DNA of 64,000 nucleotides from Mycobacterium sp. (GTDB lineage: Bacteria > Actinomycetota > Actinomycetes > Mycobacteriales > Mycobacteriaceae), in the NCBI GenBank assembly GCA_021732005.1, contig JAKFVT010000041.1, positions 1 to 64,000 of the forward strand, in the 5' to 3' direction. Both the position numbers and the translations under genes were made by a program. Under the pieces are notes generated by a model that saw nothing but the letters and a program-made list of their open reading frames with translations, searched no databases and was not told the DNA's origin. Shown in pieces: positions 9,644 to 19,236 of this stretch; positions within the stretch are counted from its first letter, which is position 1, and the number at the start of each line of letters is the position of its first letter.

Positions 9644-10930
9644 GTGACGAGCCCGCTGGACGTCCTACCCGTCGCCGATGGCGTCGGGCTGCCATGGGAT
9701 GTCGCGGTTGACGACGCTGTGGCCGCGATCGCCAGGGCACGCGAACGCTGCGGTGATACGTTCGTGGTCGAGAGTGGCGGCGACCGCTACCTTTTCACCT
9801 TCTCGCCAACCGGCGTCGAATCGTTCTACGCGCTCGTCGAGGAAGCGGCGAGCAAGGGTGTCGCGGATTTCCTCATGCTGCGGCGCAAGCTGCCCGACGA
9901 GGTGTTTGCAGGCCGGCGTCTACTGCCGAGTTCACTTTTTCGCCGCGACGACGTCACGTCATACCTCGCCAACCTCGACCGTGCCCTCGATGCTACCGAG
10001 GCCGAACTCGGCAAGAGCGGCACAGTCGACCTCTTCGCGCTGACCCGACGGCTCGGCCACCGCATGGGTTTGGCGTCGTGGGCCGGACCCGGCTGCGCCG
10101 ACGCGGAAGCGTTCGAGCGGCTGGTTCGCGCGTTCGATGTGCTCGACGGTTCGGATGCGTTCGTTCACCCCGACGCGATGGCGGCCGTGGCCGCCTCTGG
10201 GATGCGTGCCGAACGAGCTGCCTTGGAGGAGGTTGCCGAGGTCATCGAAGAGTCACTGCGGCAACATGATTCGACGCCCGAGGCCGGCCAGGGGTTGTTC
10301 AGTCGAATCGTCAGTGCCTGGGCTACGGAATCGCCGGACGTCCGCAGTCGCGGTATTGCGATGGACGTCACGCTCATCCACGTTGCCTCTATGTCGAACC
10401 TGATGGCAGCACTCGGCTGGGCGCTCGTCGATCTGATCGTCCATCCCGATCAACTCCGCCTCGTCGCGGGCGGCGATCGCGACCTCGCCGCCAGCTGTGC
10501 TCTCGAAAGCACCCGGCTGGCGCAGCGCTCGATCATGGCCCGCGCCGTACTCGAAGCGGTCGCATTCGACACCGGCGCAGGTGTGGTCGACGTACCGAAG
10601 GGCTGGACCATCGCGACGCTACTACCGCTGCTGAACACATCGGCGGCTGCCGGCTTAAAGGAGTGGAATCCCAGTCGGTGGCACCGGCACCGGCTCGCCG
10701 ACGCGCATGCGTTGCCGTCACCGATGCTGGTGACCGCCTTTGGGCACGGCAGGCATTCCTGTCCGGCGCAACCCTTTTCGTTGGCCGCGATGGCGATGGC
10801 GATGACCCGCCTCTTGGGTCGCTACGACATGAGGCCCGAGTGGACAAGATACCCGCGTCCGGTGCCCGCTCAGATCGGCGGCGTCGCGCGTGCCACCAAT
10901 CCCTGCCCGGTCGCCTACACAACGCGCTGA
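9644..10930 (+). CDS. Cytochrome P450
   Basis: A 428-residue heme-thiolate monooxygenase-like protein. The heme-ligand loop reads FGHGRHSCPAQPFS with Cys373; the usual Gly after the Cys+1 position is replaced (CPAQ rather than CxG). The K-helix ExxR motif is ESTR. The I-helix region (TLIHVASMSNLMAALGW) lacks the usual acid-alcohol pair, which may mean altered oxygen activation. The GTG start is 17 bases after the preceding gene. No ferredoxin or reductase gene is adjacent. The substrate is unknown. Confidence 0.85.
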   Translation: MTSPLDVLPVADGVGLPWDVAVDDAVAAIARARERCGDTFVVESGGDRYLFTFSPTGVESFYALVEEAASKGVADFLMLRRKLPDEVFAGRRLLPSSLFRRDDVTSYLANLDRALDATEAELGKSGTVDLFALTRRLGHRMGLASWAGPGCADAEAFERLVRAFDVLDGSDAFVHPDAMAAVAASGMRAERAALEEVAEVIEESLRQHDSTPEAGQGLFSRIVSAWATESPDVRSRGIAMDVTLIHVASMSNLMAALGWALVDLIVHPDQLRLVAGGDRDLAASCALESTRLAQRSIMARAVLEAVAFDTGAGVVDVPKGWTIATLLPLLNTSAAAGLKEWNPSRWHRHRLADAHALPSPMLVTAFGHGRHSCPAQPFSLAAMAMAMTRLLGRYDMRPEWTRYPRPVPAQIGGVARATNPCPVAYTTR

Positions 10931-11465
10931 CCGGGCCACCAGACTGGAGGTCTCCGCCGTCGGTGACGCCGAGCTCGGTCAGACCCGCCGGCGCTCCCGC
11001 TCTGCCGCCAGTTCGTCCCTGACCACGGCCACGGCCATGCTCTGGTTGTAGCCGCGCCGGGCCAGCATGCCGACCAGCCTGCGCATCACCTTGGTGTCGT
11101 CGCCGTCGTCCAACTTCTCCCTGCGCAGCTTCTGCTCCACCAGCTCCTCCGCGCGTTGCCGTTCGGCGCCTGCGTCGATGTCGTCGAGCGCCGCAGCGAT
11201 CAGCTCGTCGTCGACACCTTTTGTCCGTAGCTCAGCGGCCAAGGCGCGCTTACCTTTTCCCGCTCGCGCCCGCCGCGAACGCACCCACTGCTCGGCGAAG
11301 TCAGCGTCGTCGATCAGGCCGACAGCGGCTAGCCGATCGAGTTCGTTCGAGATGACTTCGTCGGGGTACCCCCGCTTGGCCATCTGACCGGAGAGCTCGG
11401 ATCGGGTTCGCGGACGCGCGGTGAGCAGGCGCAGGCACAACGCGTGCGCCTGCTCTTCGCGGGTC

Positions 11466-12518
<1,053 letters not shown>

Positions 12519-12572
12519 GGTGATACCTCTTCCGGTAGTCGTTGTTGACCGGTTCTCGGTCGGTTGGCCGTG

Positions 12573-12595
12573 ACGTTAGGACAAGGCTCCGACAA
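12573..12595 (-). promoter_or_regulatory. PafBC-type (RecA-independent) promoter of recA
   Basis: Read on the minus strand, TTGTCGGAG (12595-12587), 8 bases, then TAACGT (12578-12573). This fits the mycobacterial RecA-independent DNA-damage promoter consensus tTGTCRgtg-N8-TAnnnT with one mismatch. The -10 lies about 55 bases upstream of the recA ATG. The match is direct; regulation by PafBC is inferred from known recA control in mycobacteria. Confidence 0.7.
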
Positions 12596-12619
12596 ATCGA
12601 TCGAACATCGACCACGATA

Positions 12620-12635
12620 GCGAACAGGTGTTCGA
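12620..12635 (-). promoter_or_regulatory. LexA SOS box upstream of recA
   Basis: On the minus strand the sequence is TCGAACACCTGTTCGC. It matches the mycobacterial SOS box TCGAAC-N4-GTTCGA at 11 of 12 defined positions. It lies about 100 bases before the recA start and upstream of the PafBC-type promoter, as in M. tuberculosis. Confidence 0.85.
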
Positions 12636-12664
12636 AAGCAAGGAAGGCACGCCGTGCGTGTCGG

Positions 12665-12859
12665 CTACCACTGATCGCGCGCCACGTCGAAGTCCGCGCA
12701 CAGCGCCCGCCACACGTCACGGGGCTCCACACCGTCCTCGATGGCCTGCGCAGCGGTCCGTCCGCCCAGCTGGGTCAGCACGTGGTCGACCACCAGCGAG
12801 CCCCCTCGAACCGGACCGAACTGCGCATCGACCAGTTCGTGGAATTCCGTCAGCCGCAC
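12665..12859 (-). CDS. DUF3046 protein
   Basis: A 64-residue protein typical of the DUF3046 family next to recA in actinobacteria (Rv2738c-like). It begins MRLTEFHELVDAQFG and carries GGRTAAQAIEDGVEPRDVWRAL near the C-terminus. It is acidic and predicted soluble. Function is unknown. It ends 30 bases before the recA SOS box, so it is upstream in the same direction, but recA has its own promoter. Confidence 0.9.
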   Translation of the reverse strand: MRLTEFHELVDAQFGPVRGGSLVVDHVLTQLGGRTAAQAIEDGVEPRDVWRALCADFDVARDQW

Positions 12860-12868
12860 GCCACCAAC

Positions 12869-14035
12869 TTACCCAGCCACCGATTCATGGCACACCCGTA
12901 CCGGATCGGCGACTCCCGCGATGCTCTCGCCGGCGCGCCGGGCCGCCTCCCGATAGCCCGGCGAGGACAGCACTTCGCCCACCTCGGCCACCAGCGCCTC
13001 GGCGGCAAGCGGCCGGATCAGGCGCGCACTGCCCTGTCGCACAACACGATTCGCCAACTCCCACTGGTCACCACCACCCGGGATCACCACCATCGGCACG
13101 CCGGCCAGCAGCGTCTTGGACAGCATGCCGTGCCCGCCGCCGCAGATCACCAGATCGGCGTGGGTCAGCAGCTCGTCCTGGCGGCCCAGCCCGACACTCG
13201 CCCACGGCAGCACCTCGAGCTCCTGGCCGCCGAGCCGGGAGATCACCACCCGCGACCCCGCGGGCAGCGTACGGCCGGGCACCAGGTGGTCCAGCACCAG
13301 CTCGGCGACGCCCCCGGCACCGGTGGTGGCGGTCGACGGCGCCACCACGATCACCGGACCCTCCCCCGGCGGAACCGGCAGCACGGCGTCGGTCGGCTCG
13401 AAATGCAGCGGCCCGACGACGACGGCCTCGGCCGGCCAGTCCGGCCTGGGCACCTCGAGGGCAGGCAGGGTGGCGATCAGCCGGCGCAGCGGTCCCGGAT
13501 CGCGGGCGGGCAGCCCGATCTGCTCCCGTGCCGCCGAGCGCTGACGGTCCCCTACCTTCACCGACCGGGCCGTCAGGGCGCGCATGATCGAGTCCCGCAG
13601 CCGGCCACGGATACCGGTGCCGGGCGCCAGCCCGCTGCCCAGTGGCGGCAGGCCGCGCGACGGTAGGTACAGCGGGTGCGGGCAGAGCTCGACCCACGGG
13701 ATGTCCAGTAGTTCGGCGGCCATCCCGCCGCAGGCGGTGATGACGTCGGAGACGATCAGATCGGGCGCCAGGGCGCGCAGTGCCGGGACGTTGAGCACGG
13801 CCATCCGCGCCGCGCGCTGGTGGATCTTGGCGCCGGCGTCGGTGTCATCGTCGTCGTCGTCGGGATCCAGACCGGCGAGCTCGACGGCCTCGATGCCGGC
13901 GGCACGCGCCGTGTCCAGCCATTCGGTGCCGGTCAGCAGGATCGGGTGATCCCCGGCGGCCGCCAGGCGCAGGCACAGCGCGATCGCGGGAAACGCATGG
14001 CCGGGATCCGGTCCTGCCACCACCGCGACGCGCAC
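12869..14035 (-). CDS. Glycosyltransferase-like protein (Rv2739c-like)
   Basis: GT1/MGT-type protein of 388 residues with a GT-B fold. The N-terminus is VAVVAGPDPGHAFPAIALC. The C-terminal half has the nucleotide-sugar region (VICGGGHGMLSKTLLAGVPMVVIPGGGDQWELANRV), where GGGHG replaces the usual GGHGT. The start is GTG 14035; a longer frame to 14305 runs antisense through the ephG start and is not coding. A run of GTC repeats at about 13846-13862 encodes five to six Asp in a row. Acceptor and donor are unknown. Confidence 0.85.
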   Translation of the reverse strand: MRVAVVAGPDPGHAFPAIALCLRLAAAGDHPILLTGTEWLDTARAAGIEAVELAGLDPDDDDDDTDAGAKIHQRAARMAVLNVPALRALAPDLIVSDVITACGGMAAELLDIPWVELCPHPLYLPSRGLPPLGSGLAPGTGIRGRLRDSIMRALTARSVKVGDRQRSAAREQIGLPARDPGPLRRLIATLPALEVPRPDWPAEAVVVGPLHFEPTDAVLPVPPGEGPVIVVAPSTATTGAGGVAELVLDHLVPGRTLPAGSRVVISRLGGQELEVLPWASVGLGRQDELLTHADLVICGGGHGMLSKTLLAGVPMVVIPGGGDQWELANRVVRQGSARLIRPLAAEALVAEVGEVLSSPGYREAARRAGESIAGVADPVRVCHESVAG

Positions 14036-14077
14036 GGGCCTACCCTGCCACAGCGGATCCGGCCTAGGCTCGAGAGC

Positions 14078-14521
14078 ATGACCGAGCAGATCACCAATGT
14101 GAGCTCCGATATCGACAATGCCCATACGGTCGAGGTTTTCCTGAACGCGCTGCAGGACCAGGACCTGGCCACCGCCGACCTTCAGCTGGACGACAATCTC
14201 GTCTACCAGAACGTCGGCTTCCCCACCGTCCGCGGTCGCAAGCGGACCATGAAGCTGTTCAAAGGCCTGCAGCGTCCGAGCTTCGGCTTCGAGGTCAAGA
14301 TCCACCGCATCGCGGTCAACGGCCCGGTGGTGCTCACCGAGCGCACCGATGTGCTGCGGGTGGGTCCGGTGCGGTTGCAGTTCTGGGTGTGCGGCGTCTT
14401 CGAGGTCAAGGACGGCCGAATCACCTTGTGGCGGGACTACTTCGACATGTTCGACATGACCAAGGCCACTGTGCGCGGCCTCATCGGCGCGGTGGTGCCG
14501 GGCCTGCGCCCGACGCTCTAG
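14078..14521 (+). CDS. ephG: Limonene-1,2-epoxide hydrolase family protein EphG
   Basis: A 147-residue SnoaL-like epoxide hydrolase, homologous to Rv2740 (EphG), which hydrates epoxides such as cholesterol epoxide. The cone-shaped fold and catalytic Asp-Arg-Asp motif are represented by VLTERTDVLRVG and LWRDYFDMFD. It is divergent from the glycosyltransferase-like gene, with 42 bases between starts. Its stop overlaps the convergent pspM by 4 bases. Confidence 0.92.
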   Translation: MTEQITNVSSDIDNAHTVEVFLNALQDQDLATADLQLDDNLVYQNVGFPTVRGRKRTMKLFKGLQRPSFGFEVKIHRIAVNGPVVLTERTDVLRVGPVRLQFWVCGVFEVKDGRITLWRDYFDMFDMTKATVRGLIGAVVPGLRPTL

Positions 14522-15348
14522 GCCCGGCGGAGCTGGCCCAGCTCGTCGAAGGCTTGCGCCCAGCCCATCAGGCGGTCGGTCGCGCCGGCGAGTTCGTTGC
14601 GGTAGCGCTGCTGCGACATCGGCGAGCTCGACATCGCGCCGGTGTTGGCCGCAGAGACCAGTTGCGCTGCGGCGGTGACCATTTCGTTGTACTGCCGCAC
14701 CCCGGTGCTGAGCTGCGCGGTGAACGCGTTGATGGTCGGCGCCAGATAGGACTGTGAATGCGGCGTCTCGATCGCGGCGCGCTCCATCGACACCACCTCG
14801 TCGGCCGTGGCCGCCATGGTCGCCGCGGTGCGATCCGCTGCTGCGACGAGTTCGCGAATCTCTTCGGGCGGCAACATGTTCCCGCGCTGCATCACGCCCA
14901 GTAGCGAGTGAAAGCCACGCTCAGAAGCCCCGAGGGCCGACATCGACGGCCGCGCCACCGAGCCGTGCGGCGGCAGCCGGCGTCCGCTGACCTGACGGGT
15001 GGGTGGCAGCGGCTCGCCCCGCAGCCAGCGGTAGCGCAGCAAGAACAGGGTGGCGGGCACCGCGGCGCCGGCGGCGATCACCCCGGTGATGATCAGCCCC
15101 CATACCGGTGTGCTCCACGTGGCGAGCAGCCCGGTCACGGCTACCCAGAACACTGTGGCGAAACTGAAGAAGATCCCCAGCCGCAACGCCCAGCGCCGCT
15201 TGCGCAGCAGCCGGGCCCGCGGATCGGAGACGGCACTGAGCTTCTGGGCCGCCACGTCGGCGTACTCGCTGACGGTGTCGATACCGCGCTGCATGACCGA
15301 ACGCCATTGACGCGATACGAATCCCGGTTTGTCCGGTGTCACCGCCAT
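14518..15348 (-). CDS. pspM: Phage-shock membrane protein PspM (Rv2743c-like)
   Basis: A 276-residue membrane partner of PspA in the mycobacterial envelope-stress response. It has two adjacent membrane segments (LGIFFSFATVFWVAVTGLLA and VWGLIITGVIAAGAAVPATL) after a basic region, and a long helical cytoplasmic tail. The start is ATG 15348; reading upstream gives Arg/Pro-rich antisense-like sequence overlapping pspA. It follows pspA by 14 bases. The pspN gene (Rv2742c) that follows in M. tuberculosis is not present here; ephG comes directly next. Confidence 0.9.
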   Translation of the reverse strand: MAVTPDKPGFVSRQWRSVMQRGIDTVSEYADVAAQKLSAVSDPRARLLRKRRWALRLGIFFSFATVFWVAVTGLLATWSTPVWGLIITGVIAAGAAVPATLFLLRYRWLRGEPLPPTRQVSGRRLPPHGSVARPSMSALGASERGFHSLLGVMQRGNMLPPEEIRELVAAADRTAATMAATADEVVSMERAAIETPHSQSYLAPTINAFTAQLSTGVRQYNEMVTAAAQLVSAANTGAMSSSPMSQQRYRNELAGATDRLMGWAQAFDELGQLRRA

Positions 15349-15362
15349 CGAATGCTCGCCTC

Positions 15363-16175
15363 CTACTGGCCTAGTGGCTTCTCGGGCTCGGGGGTGACCG
15401 CCGGTGCGGCCGGGGTGGCCGGAGCGGCCGCGGTGCCACCGGCAGGCAGAGCGTCCCCGCGCATCGACGCGCGGATCTGCTCGAGTCGGGAATGGCCGGC
15501 CATCTGCACACTGGCCTGCTGCACTTCGAGCATGCGGCCCTGCACCGAGTTCTGCGCGAGCTCGGCAGCGCCCATCGCGTTGGCGTAGCGGCGTTCGATC
15601 TTGTCGCGAACCTCGTCGAGGCTCGGGGTGTTGCCGGGGGCGGCGATCTCGCTCATCGACCGCAGCGAGGCGCTGACCTGCTCCTGCATCTTGGCCTGCT
15701 CGAGCTGGCTGAGCAGCTTGGTGCGCTCGGCGATCTTCTGCTGCAGCACCATGGCGTTCTGCTCGACGGCCTTCTTGGCCTGGCCGGCGGCCTGCAGCGC
15801 CTGGTCGTGCAGGCTTTTGAGGTCTTCCACACTCTGCTCGGCGGTGACGAGCTGCGCCGCGAAAGCCTCGGCAGCGTTGTTGTACTCGGTGGCCTTGGCC
15901 GCATCCCCGGACGCCACCGCCTGATCGGCCAGCGTCAGCGCCTGGCGGACGTTGACCTGCAACTTCTCGATGTCGGCAAGTTGACGGTTCAAGCGCATCT
16001 CCAGCTGGCGCTGATTGCCGATGACCTGGGCGGCCTGCTGGGTCAAGCCCTGGTGCTGGCGCTGGGCATCCTCGATCGCCTGCTGGATCTGCACCTTGGG
16101 GTCGGCATATTCGTCGATCTTCGAGTTGAAGAGCGCTGTGAAGTACTTCCACGCCTTGACGAACGGATTGGCCAT
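15363..16175 (-). CDS. pspA: Phage-shock protein A (35 kDa antigen)
   Basis: ESCRT-III/IM30-family membrane-stabilising protein, 270 residues, almost all helical coiled coil. It starts [20 protein letters not shown] and continues with [19 protein letters not shown], the usual PspA helix-1/2 block. The C-terminus is Ala/Pro-rich ([16 protein letters not shown]). It sits in the clgR-pspA-pspM order. The 117-base gap to clgR could hold a second promoter, but I see no clear one. Confidence 0.97.
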   Translation of the reverse strand: MANPFVKAWKYFTALFNSKIDEYADPKVQIQQAIEDAQRQHQGLTQQAAQVIGNQRQLEMRLNRQLADIEKLQVNVRQALTLADQAVASGDAAKATEYNNAAEAFAAQLVTAEQSVEDLKSLHDQALQAAGQAKKAVEQNAMVLQQKIAERTKLLSQLEQAKMQEQVSASLRSMSEIAAPGNTPSLDEVRDKIERRYANAMGAAELAQNSVQGRMLEVQQASVQMAGHSRLEQIRASMRGDALPAGGTAAAPATPAAPAVTPEPEKPLGQ

Positions 16176-16292
16176 CAGTTGCTCCGTCTATGTATCGAGT
16201 GCCGCAGTTCGGTGGTCGTGCCCAATTTATCGGTTAACCACGCCCGGCCACACCCTTGGCTGCATGTGACGCGGTCGCGGCCGGTTCAGGGC

Positions 16293-16628
16293 TCAGGCCA
16301 CCGCCATCGTGACGGGGTGCGGAATGACCACCTTGGTGGCGACGTCGATGCTGCCGTCCTGCGCCGGCACGGAGGTCAGCCGGGCAATCCGCTCGCGGTC
16401 GGCCATCTTGGTACCGGCATCGGTCAGCACTCGCGACAGCGGGACGTCCAAGGCGGTGCAGATCGCGCTGAGCAGCTCACTGGAGGCTTCCTTGCGGCCG
16501 CGCTCGACCTCAGAGAGGTATCCCAGGCTCACTCGGGCCGAATCGGACACCTCACGAAGGGTGCGTCCCTGCGACGTGCGAGCGTCACGCAGCACGTCGC
16601 CGATCACCTCACGCAGCAGTATCGCCAT
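16293..16628 (-). CDS. clgR: Transcriptional regulator ClgR
   Basis: XRE-family activator of clp protease genes and of the psp operon, 111 residues. The helix-turn-helix is at residues about 15-70 ([33 protein letters not shown]). The C-terminal VA tail resembles ClgR proteins that are Clp substrates. It has a strong ribosome-binding sequence (GGAGGAGG) and a SigE-like promoter just upstream. It heads the clgR-pspA-pspM operon, which links envelope stress to proteolysis. Confidence 0.95.
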   Translation of the reverse strand: MAILLREVIGDVLRDARTSQGRTLREVSDSARVSLGYLSEVERGRKEASSELLSAICTALDVPLSRVLTDAGTKMADRERIARLTSVPAQDGSIDVATKVVIPHPVTMAVA

Positions 16629-16662
16629 CGGGTGTCCTCCTCCAAGAGTTGCAACGAACCGT

Positions 16663-16691
16663 TCAACGCCGCGGACGCCCGATTTGGTTCC
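16663..16691 (-). promoter_or_regulatory. SigE-like promoter of clgR-psp operon
   Basis: On the minus strand GGAAC (16691-16687), 18 bases, then CGTTGA (16668-16663). This matches the mycobacterial SigE-type consensus GGAAC-N18-CGTT. The -10 is about 35 bases before the clgR ATG, leaving room for the GGAGGAGG ribosome-binding site. SigE control of clgR-psp is known in M. tuberculosis; the motif is seen here directly. Confidence 0.7.
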
Positions 16692-16699
16692 CAGGAACC

Positions 16700-17188
16700 T
16701 CAGGATCGCTCGACGAGCTGGTGCAGCCGCCCGATCGCCTGGTGGACGGCCGCCAGCCGGATGTCCCAGCGTGAGCCGGCCAGCCGCAGCTCGGCGACCT
16801 CCGTCGGCCCCGGACCGGCCAGCCCCAGGAACACGGTGCCGACCGGGTGCCCGCCGTGCGGTTCCGGGCCGGCCACCCCGGTGAGGCCGACGCCCCAGGT
16901 CGCCTGACAGCGATCACGCGCCCCTTCGGCCAGCGCGGCGGCCGTCGGAGCCGCGACGGGACCGACGTCGTCGAGCAGCTGCCGAGGCACACCTGCCAGC
17001 GTGATCTTGGTCTCGACGGTGTAGGTCACCAGCCCGCCGCTGAGCACCGCGCTGGCACCGGGCACCCCGGCCAGCGATGCCGCCAGCAGGCCGGCGGTCA
17101 GCGATTCCGCCGTCGCCACGGTCTCGCCGCGCGCGGTGAGCAGGGCGACCAGGGGGCGGGCCCCGTCATCGGCCAGCGGTTCGCTCAC
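16700..17188 (-). CDS. pncC: Nicotinamide-nucleotide amidohydrolase PncC (CinA C-terminal domain)
   Basis: Stand-alone CinA C-terminal domain, 162 residues, which deamidates NMN to NaMN and recycles pyridine nucleotides. Motifs: [34 protein letters not shown] and [20 protein letters not shown]. The N-terminal MoeA-like domain found in longer CinA proteins is missing, as usual in actinobacteria. It overlaps the end of pgsA by 23 bases, so the two are co-transcribed. It ends 9 bases upstream of the clgR SigE-like promoter. Confidence 0.9.
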   Translation of the reverse strand: MSEPLADDGARPLVALLTARGETVATAESLTAGLLAASLAGVPGASAVLSGGLVTYTVETKITLAGVPRQLLDDVGPVAAPTAAALAEGARDRCQATWGVGLTGVAGPEPHGGHPVGTVFLGLAGPGPTEVAELRLAGSRWDIRLAAVHQAIGRLHQLVERS

Positions 17189-17771
17189 GGGAGTCCTTGA
17201 TCGCCGAGACCACGTAGTCGGCCCCGGTGAGCACGGTCAACACGATCGCCGCCCACATGATCACCCAGGCCACGATGTGCCAGGCCGGCGCCCAGTTGTG
17301 CAGCGGCAGCACGAACAGCCCGATCGCGACGGCCTGCACCAGCGTCTTGACCTTGCCCCCGCGGCTGGCGGGGATGACCCCGCGCCGCAGCACCGCGAAC
17401 CGCAGCACGGTGATGCCGAGCTCGCGAATCAGGATGACCACGGTCACCCACCACGGCAGGTCGCCGAGCATCGACAGCCCGATCAGAGCGGCGCCGATCA
17501 GCATCTTGTCGGCGATCGGGTCGGCCAGCTTGCCGAATTCGGTGACCATCCCGTAGGTCCGCGCCAGGGAACCGTCGAGCCGGTCGGTGATGACGGCCAC
17601 CGCAAAGATGATGAAAGCCGTTAGGCGGCTGGCTGTTTCATGGCCGTCACCGGCGAACAGGAACAGCAGGAAGATCGGGACCAGGACCAGACGGATACCG
17701 GTCAGGAAGTTGGCTAAGTTGGCGACCCGCACGCGCGGGACCGCCGGACCGGTTTGGGGTTGTCCCGACAC
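17166..17771 (-). CDS. pgsA3: CDP-alcohol phosphatidyltransferase PgsA
   Basis: Membrane enzyme of phospholipid synthesis, 201 residues, most like CDP-diacylglycerol-glycerol-3-phosphate 3-phosphatidyltransferase. The CDP-OH motif is complete: TDRLDGSLAR, then G at the expected spacing, then KLADPIADK with both metal-binding Asp. About five membrane segments follow. Position beside clgR, ftsK and argA matches Rv2746c (pgsA3). Substrate choice among paralogues is inferred from synteny. Confidence 0.92.
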   Translation of the reverse strand: MSGQPQTGPAVPRVRVANLANFLTGIRLVLVPIFLLFLFAGDGHETASRLTAFIIFAVAVITDRLDGSLARTYGMVTEFGKLADPIADKMLIGAALIGLSMLGDLPWWVTVVILIRELGITVLRFAVLRRGVIPASRGGKVKTLVQAVAIGLFVLPLHNWAPAWHIVAWVIMWAAIVLTVLTGADYVVSAIKDSRERTAGR

Positions 17772-17826
17772 GGCTAACAGAATATCGGTTGGCAGCCGGG
17801 CGCCTCACGCCCGATACTCTGCACCC

Positions 17827-18327
17827 GTGAGCTCCGATGTCGTCGTCCGCCGCGCCCGCACCTCGGATGTCGCCGATATCAAGCGTCTGGTCGACATCTA
17901 CGCGGGCCGCATCCTGCTGGAGAAGAACCTGGTCACCCTCTATGAGGCGGTCCAGGAATTCTGGGTGGCCGAGGTTGACGGCGAGGTCGTCGGATGCGGG
18001 GCACTGCACGTCCTGTGGGCCGACCTCGGCGAGGTTCGCACGGTCGCCGTCGACCCGAAGGTCAAGGGCCGCGGCATCGGCCACACGATCGTCGACCAAC
18101 TCCTCAAGGTCGCGCGCGAACTGCAACTCCAGCGGCTCTTCGTGCTGACCTTCGAGACGGAGTTCTTCGCCCGGCATGGTTTCGCCGAGATCGAGGGCAC
18201 CCCGGTCACCTCCGAGGTGTACGACGAGATGTGCCGGTCCTACGACATCGGTGTCGCGGAGTTCCTCGACCTGTCGTACGTCAAGCCGAACATCCTCGGC
18301 AACACCCGGATGCTGCTCAAGCTCTGA
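17827..18327 (+). CDS. argA: Amino-acid N-acetyltransferase ArgA
   Basis: GNAT-fold acetyltransferase, 166 residues, homologous to Rv2747, which makes N-acetyl-L-glutamate for arginine synthesis. The acetyl-CoA loop is VKGRGIGHTIVDQLL; other family blocks are EFWVAEVDGEVVGCGAL and FARHGFAEI. The start is GTG 17827; a longer open frame to 17587 lies antisense over pgsA. It is divergent from pgsA with 55 bases between. Confidence 0.93.
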   Translation: MSSDVVVRRARTSDVADIKRLVDIYAGRILLEKNLVTLYEAVQEFWVAEVDGEVVGCGALHVLWADLGEVRTVAVDPKVKGRGIGHTIVDQLLKVARELQLQRLFVLTFETEFFARHGFAEIEGTPVTSEVYDEMCRSYDIGVAEFLDLSYVKPNILGNTRMLLKL

Positions 18328-18389
18328 CGCATTGAGTGAGCGTTGACGCCGCAGTTTGGCATGCTTTCGCAGCCTTGGGCGCTCAGTGA

Positions 18390-19235
18390 ATGAGGTTGTG
18401 GACAGCCGACGACGGGCCCCTCGGTCAACTGGCAGCGTTGGTCGGCGTGACGCGGGTGTTCGTCGGAAGTGAAGCCCTCGCGGCTGGGCGGGTGAACCGC
18501 TACCAGCTCGCGCACACCCATCAGCGCCTCTTCCCCGACGTGTACGCCCCGCGCGGAGAGCTGACATTGCTGGACCGGACGACCGCGGCCTGGCTGTGGT
18601 CGGGGCGGCGGGCAATTGTCACCGGCCGCGCAGCAGCGGCGCTACACGGCGCTCGATGGGTTGACCCTGAAATCCCGATCGAGCTCAACTTCGCCAACAA
18701 CCGCAGTCCGCGCGGGATCGTCACACGCCGCGAGACCATGCTGGCTTGCGAAGTCACCTGCCGCGGTGGCTTACCCGTCACAACGGGCCCCCGAACCGCG
18801 TTCGATCTGGCCCGCCGTGGTTCGCGCCGCCGCGAGATCGCCGACCTGGACGCGCTGGCCAACGCAACCCGCGTCAACGTCAGCGACGTCCTCACACTCG
18901 CCGACGCTCATCCACATCTGCGAGGAGTCCGACGAGTGCCGTCCATGCTGGATGCCGGCTTTCCCCAACCGACGACGCAAATTCCCGTCGCCCGACCTGG
19001 CGGCCGCTGGTACTACCTGGACATGGGTTGGCCCGACATTCTGGTGGCTGTGGAGTACGACGGCGAACATCACCGCACCAGCCGGACCGCCTACTCCATC
19101 GACGTGGAGCGCCAGGACTACCTGATGTCGCTTGGGTGGATCGTGGTGCGGGTGCTGGCTGACCACCGTCGTAACGATGTCATCAGCCGAGTGCGACGGG
19201 CGTGGGACACCCAATCACGGCGGGCCGCAAGTTGA
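18390..19235 (+). CDS. DUF559/AbiEi-like protein with nuclease-type C-terminal domain
   Basis: A 281-residue protein of a large actinobacterial family. The N-terminal half resembles AbiEi-type wing/helix proteins (LAALVGVTRVFVGSEAL, RLFPDVYAPRGE, WLWSGRRAIVTGRAAAALHG). The C-terminal part (PDILVAVEYDGEHHR, LGWIVVRVLADHRR) resembles the DUF559/Vsr-type PD-(D/E)xK fold, with E and D where catalytic acids would sit. No AbiEii partner is adjacent, so it is probably not a complete type IV toxin-antitoxin pair. Function unknown. It is flanked by related TGAGTGAGCG sequences. Confidence 0.75.
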   Translation: MRLWTADDGPLGQLAALVGVTRVFVGSEALAAGRVNRYQLAHTHQRLFPDVYAPRGELTLLDRTTAAWLWSGRRAIVTGRAAAALHGARWVDPEIPIELNFANNRSPRGIVTRRETMLACEVTCRGGLPVTTGPRTAFDLARRGSRRREIADLDALANATRVNVSDVLTLADAHPHLRGVRRVPSMLDAGFPQPTTQIPVARPGGRWYYLDMGWPDILVAVEYDGEHHRTSRTAYSIDVERQDYLMSLGWIVVRVLADHRRNDVISRVRRAWDTQSRRAAS

Positions 19236-19236
19236 T

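Noticed and set aside
13846..13862. GTC trinucleotide run as a microsatellite
   Set aside because: It encodes a short Asp run inside a real gene and is too short to be a notable repeat.
14036..14305. N-terminal extension of the glycosyltransferase-like gene
   Set aside because: It runs antisense through the start of ephG, and the family N-terminus fits GTG 14035.
15492..16907. 471-codon open frame on the plus strand
   Set aside because: Antisense to pspA and clgR.
18390..19235. AbiE type IV toxin-antitoxin system
   Set aside because: Only an AbiEi-like/DUF559-like protein is present; there is no nucleotidyltransferase toxin gene next to it.
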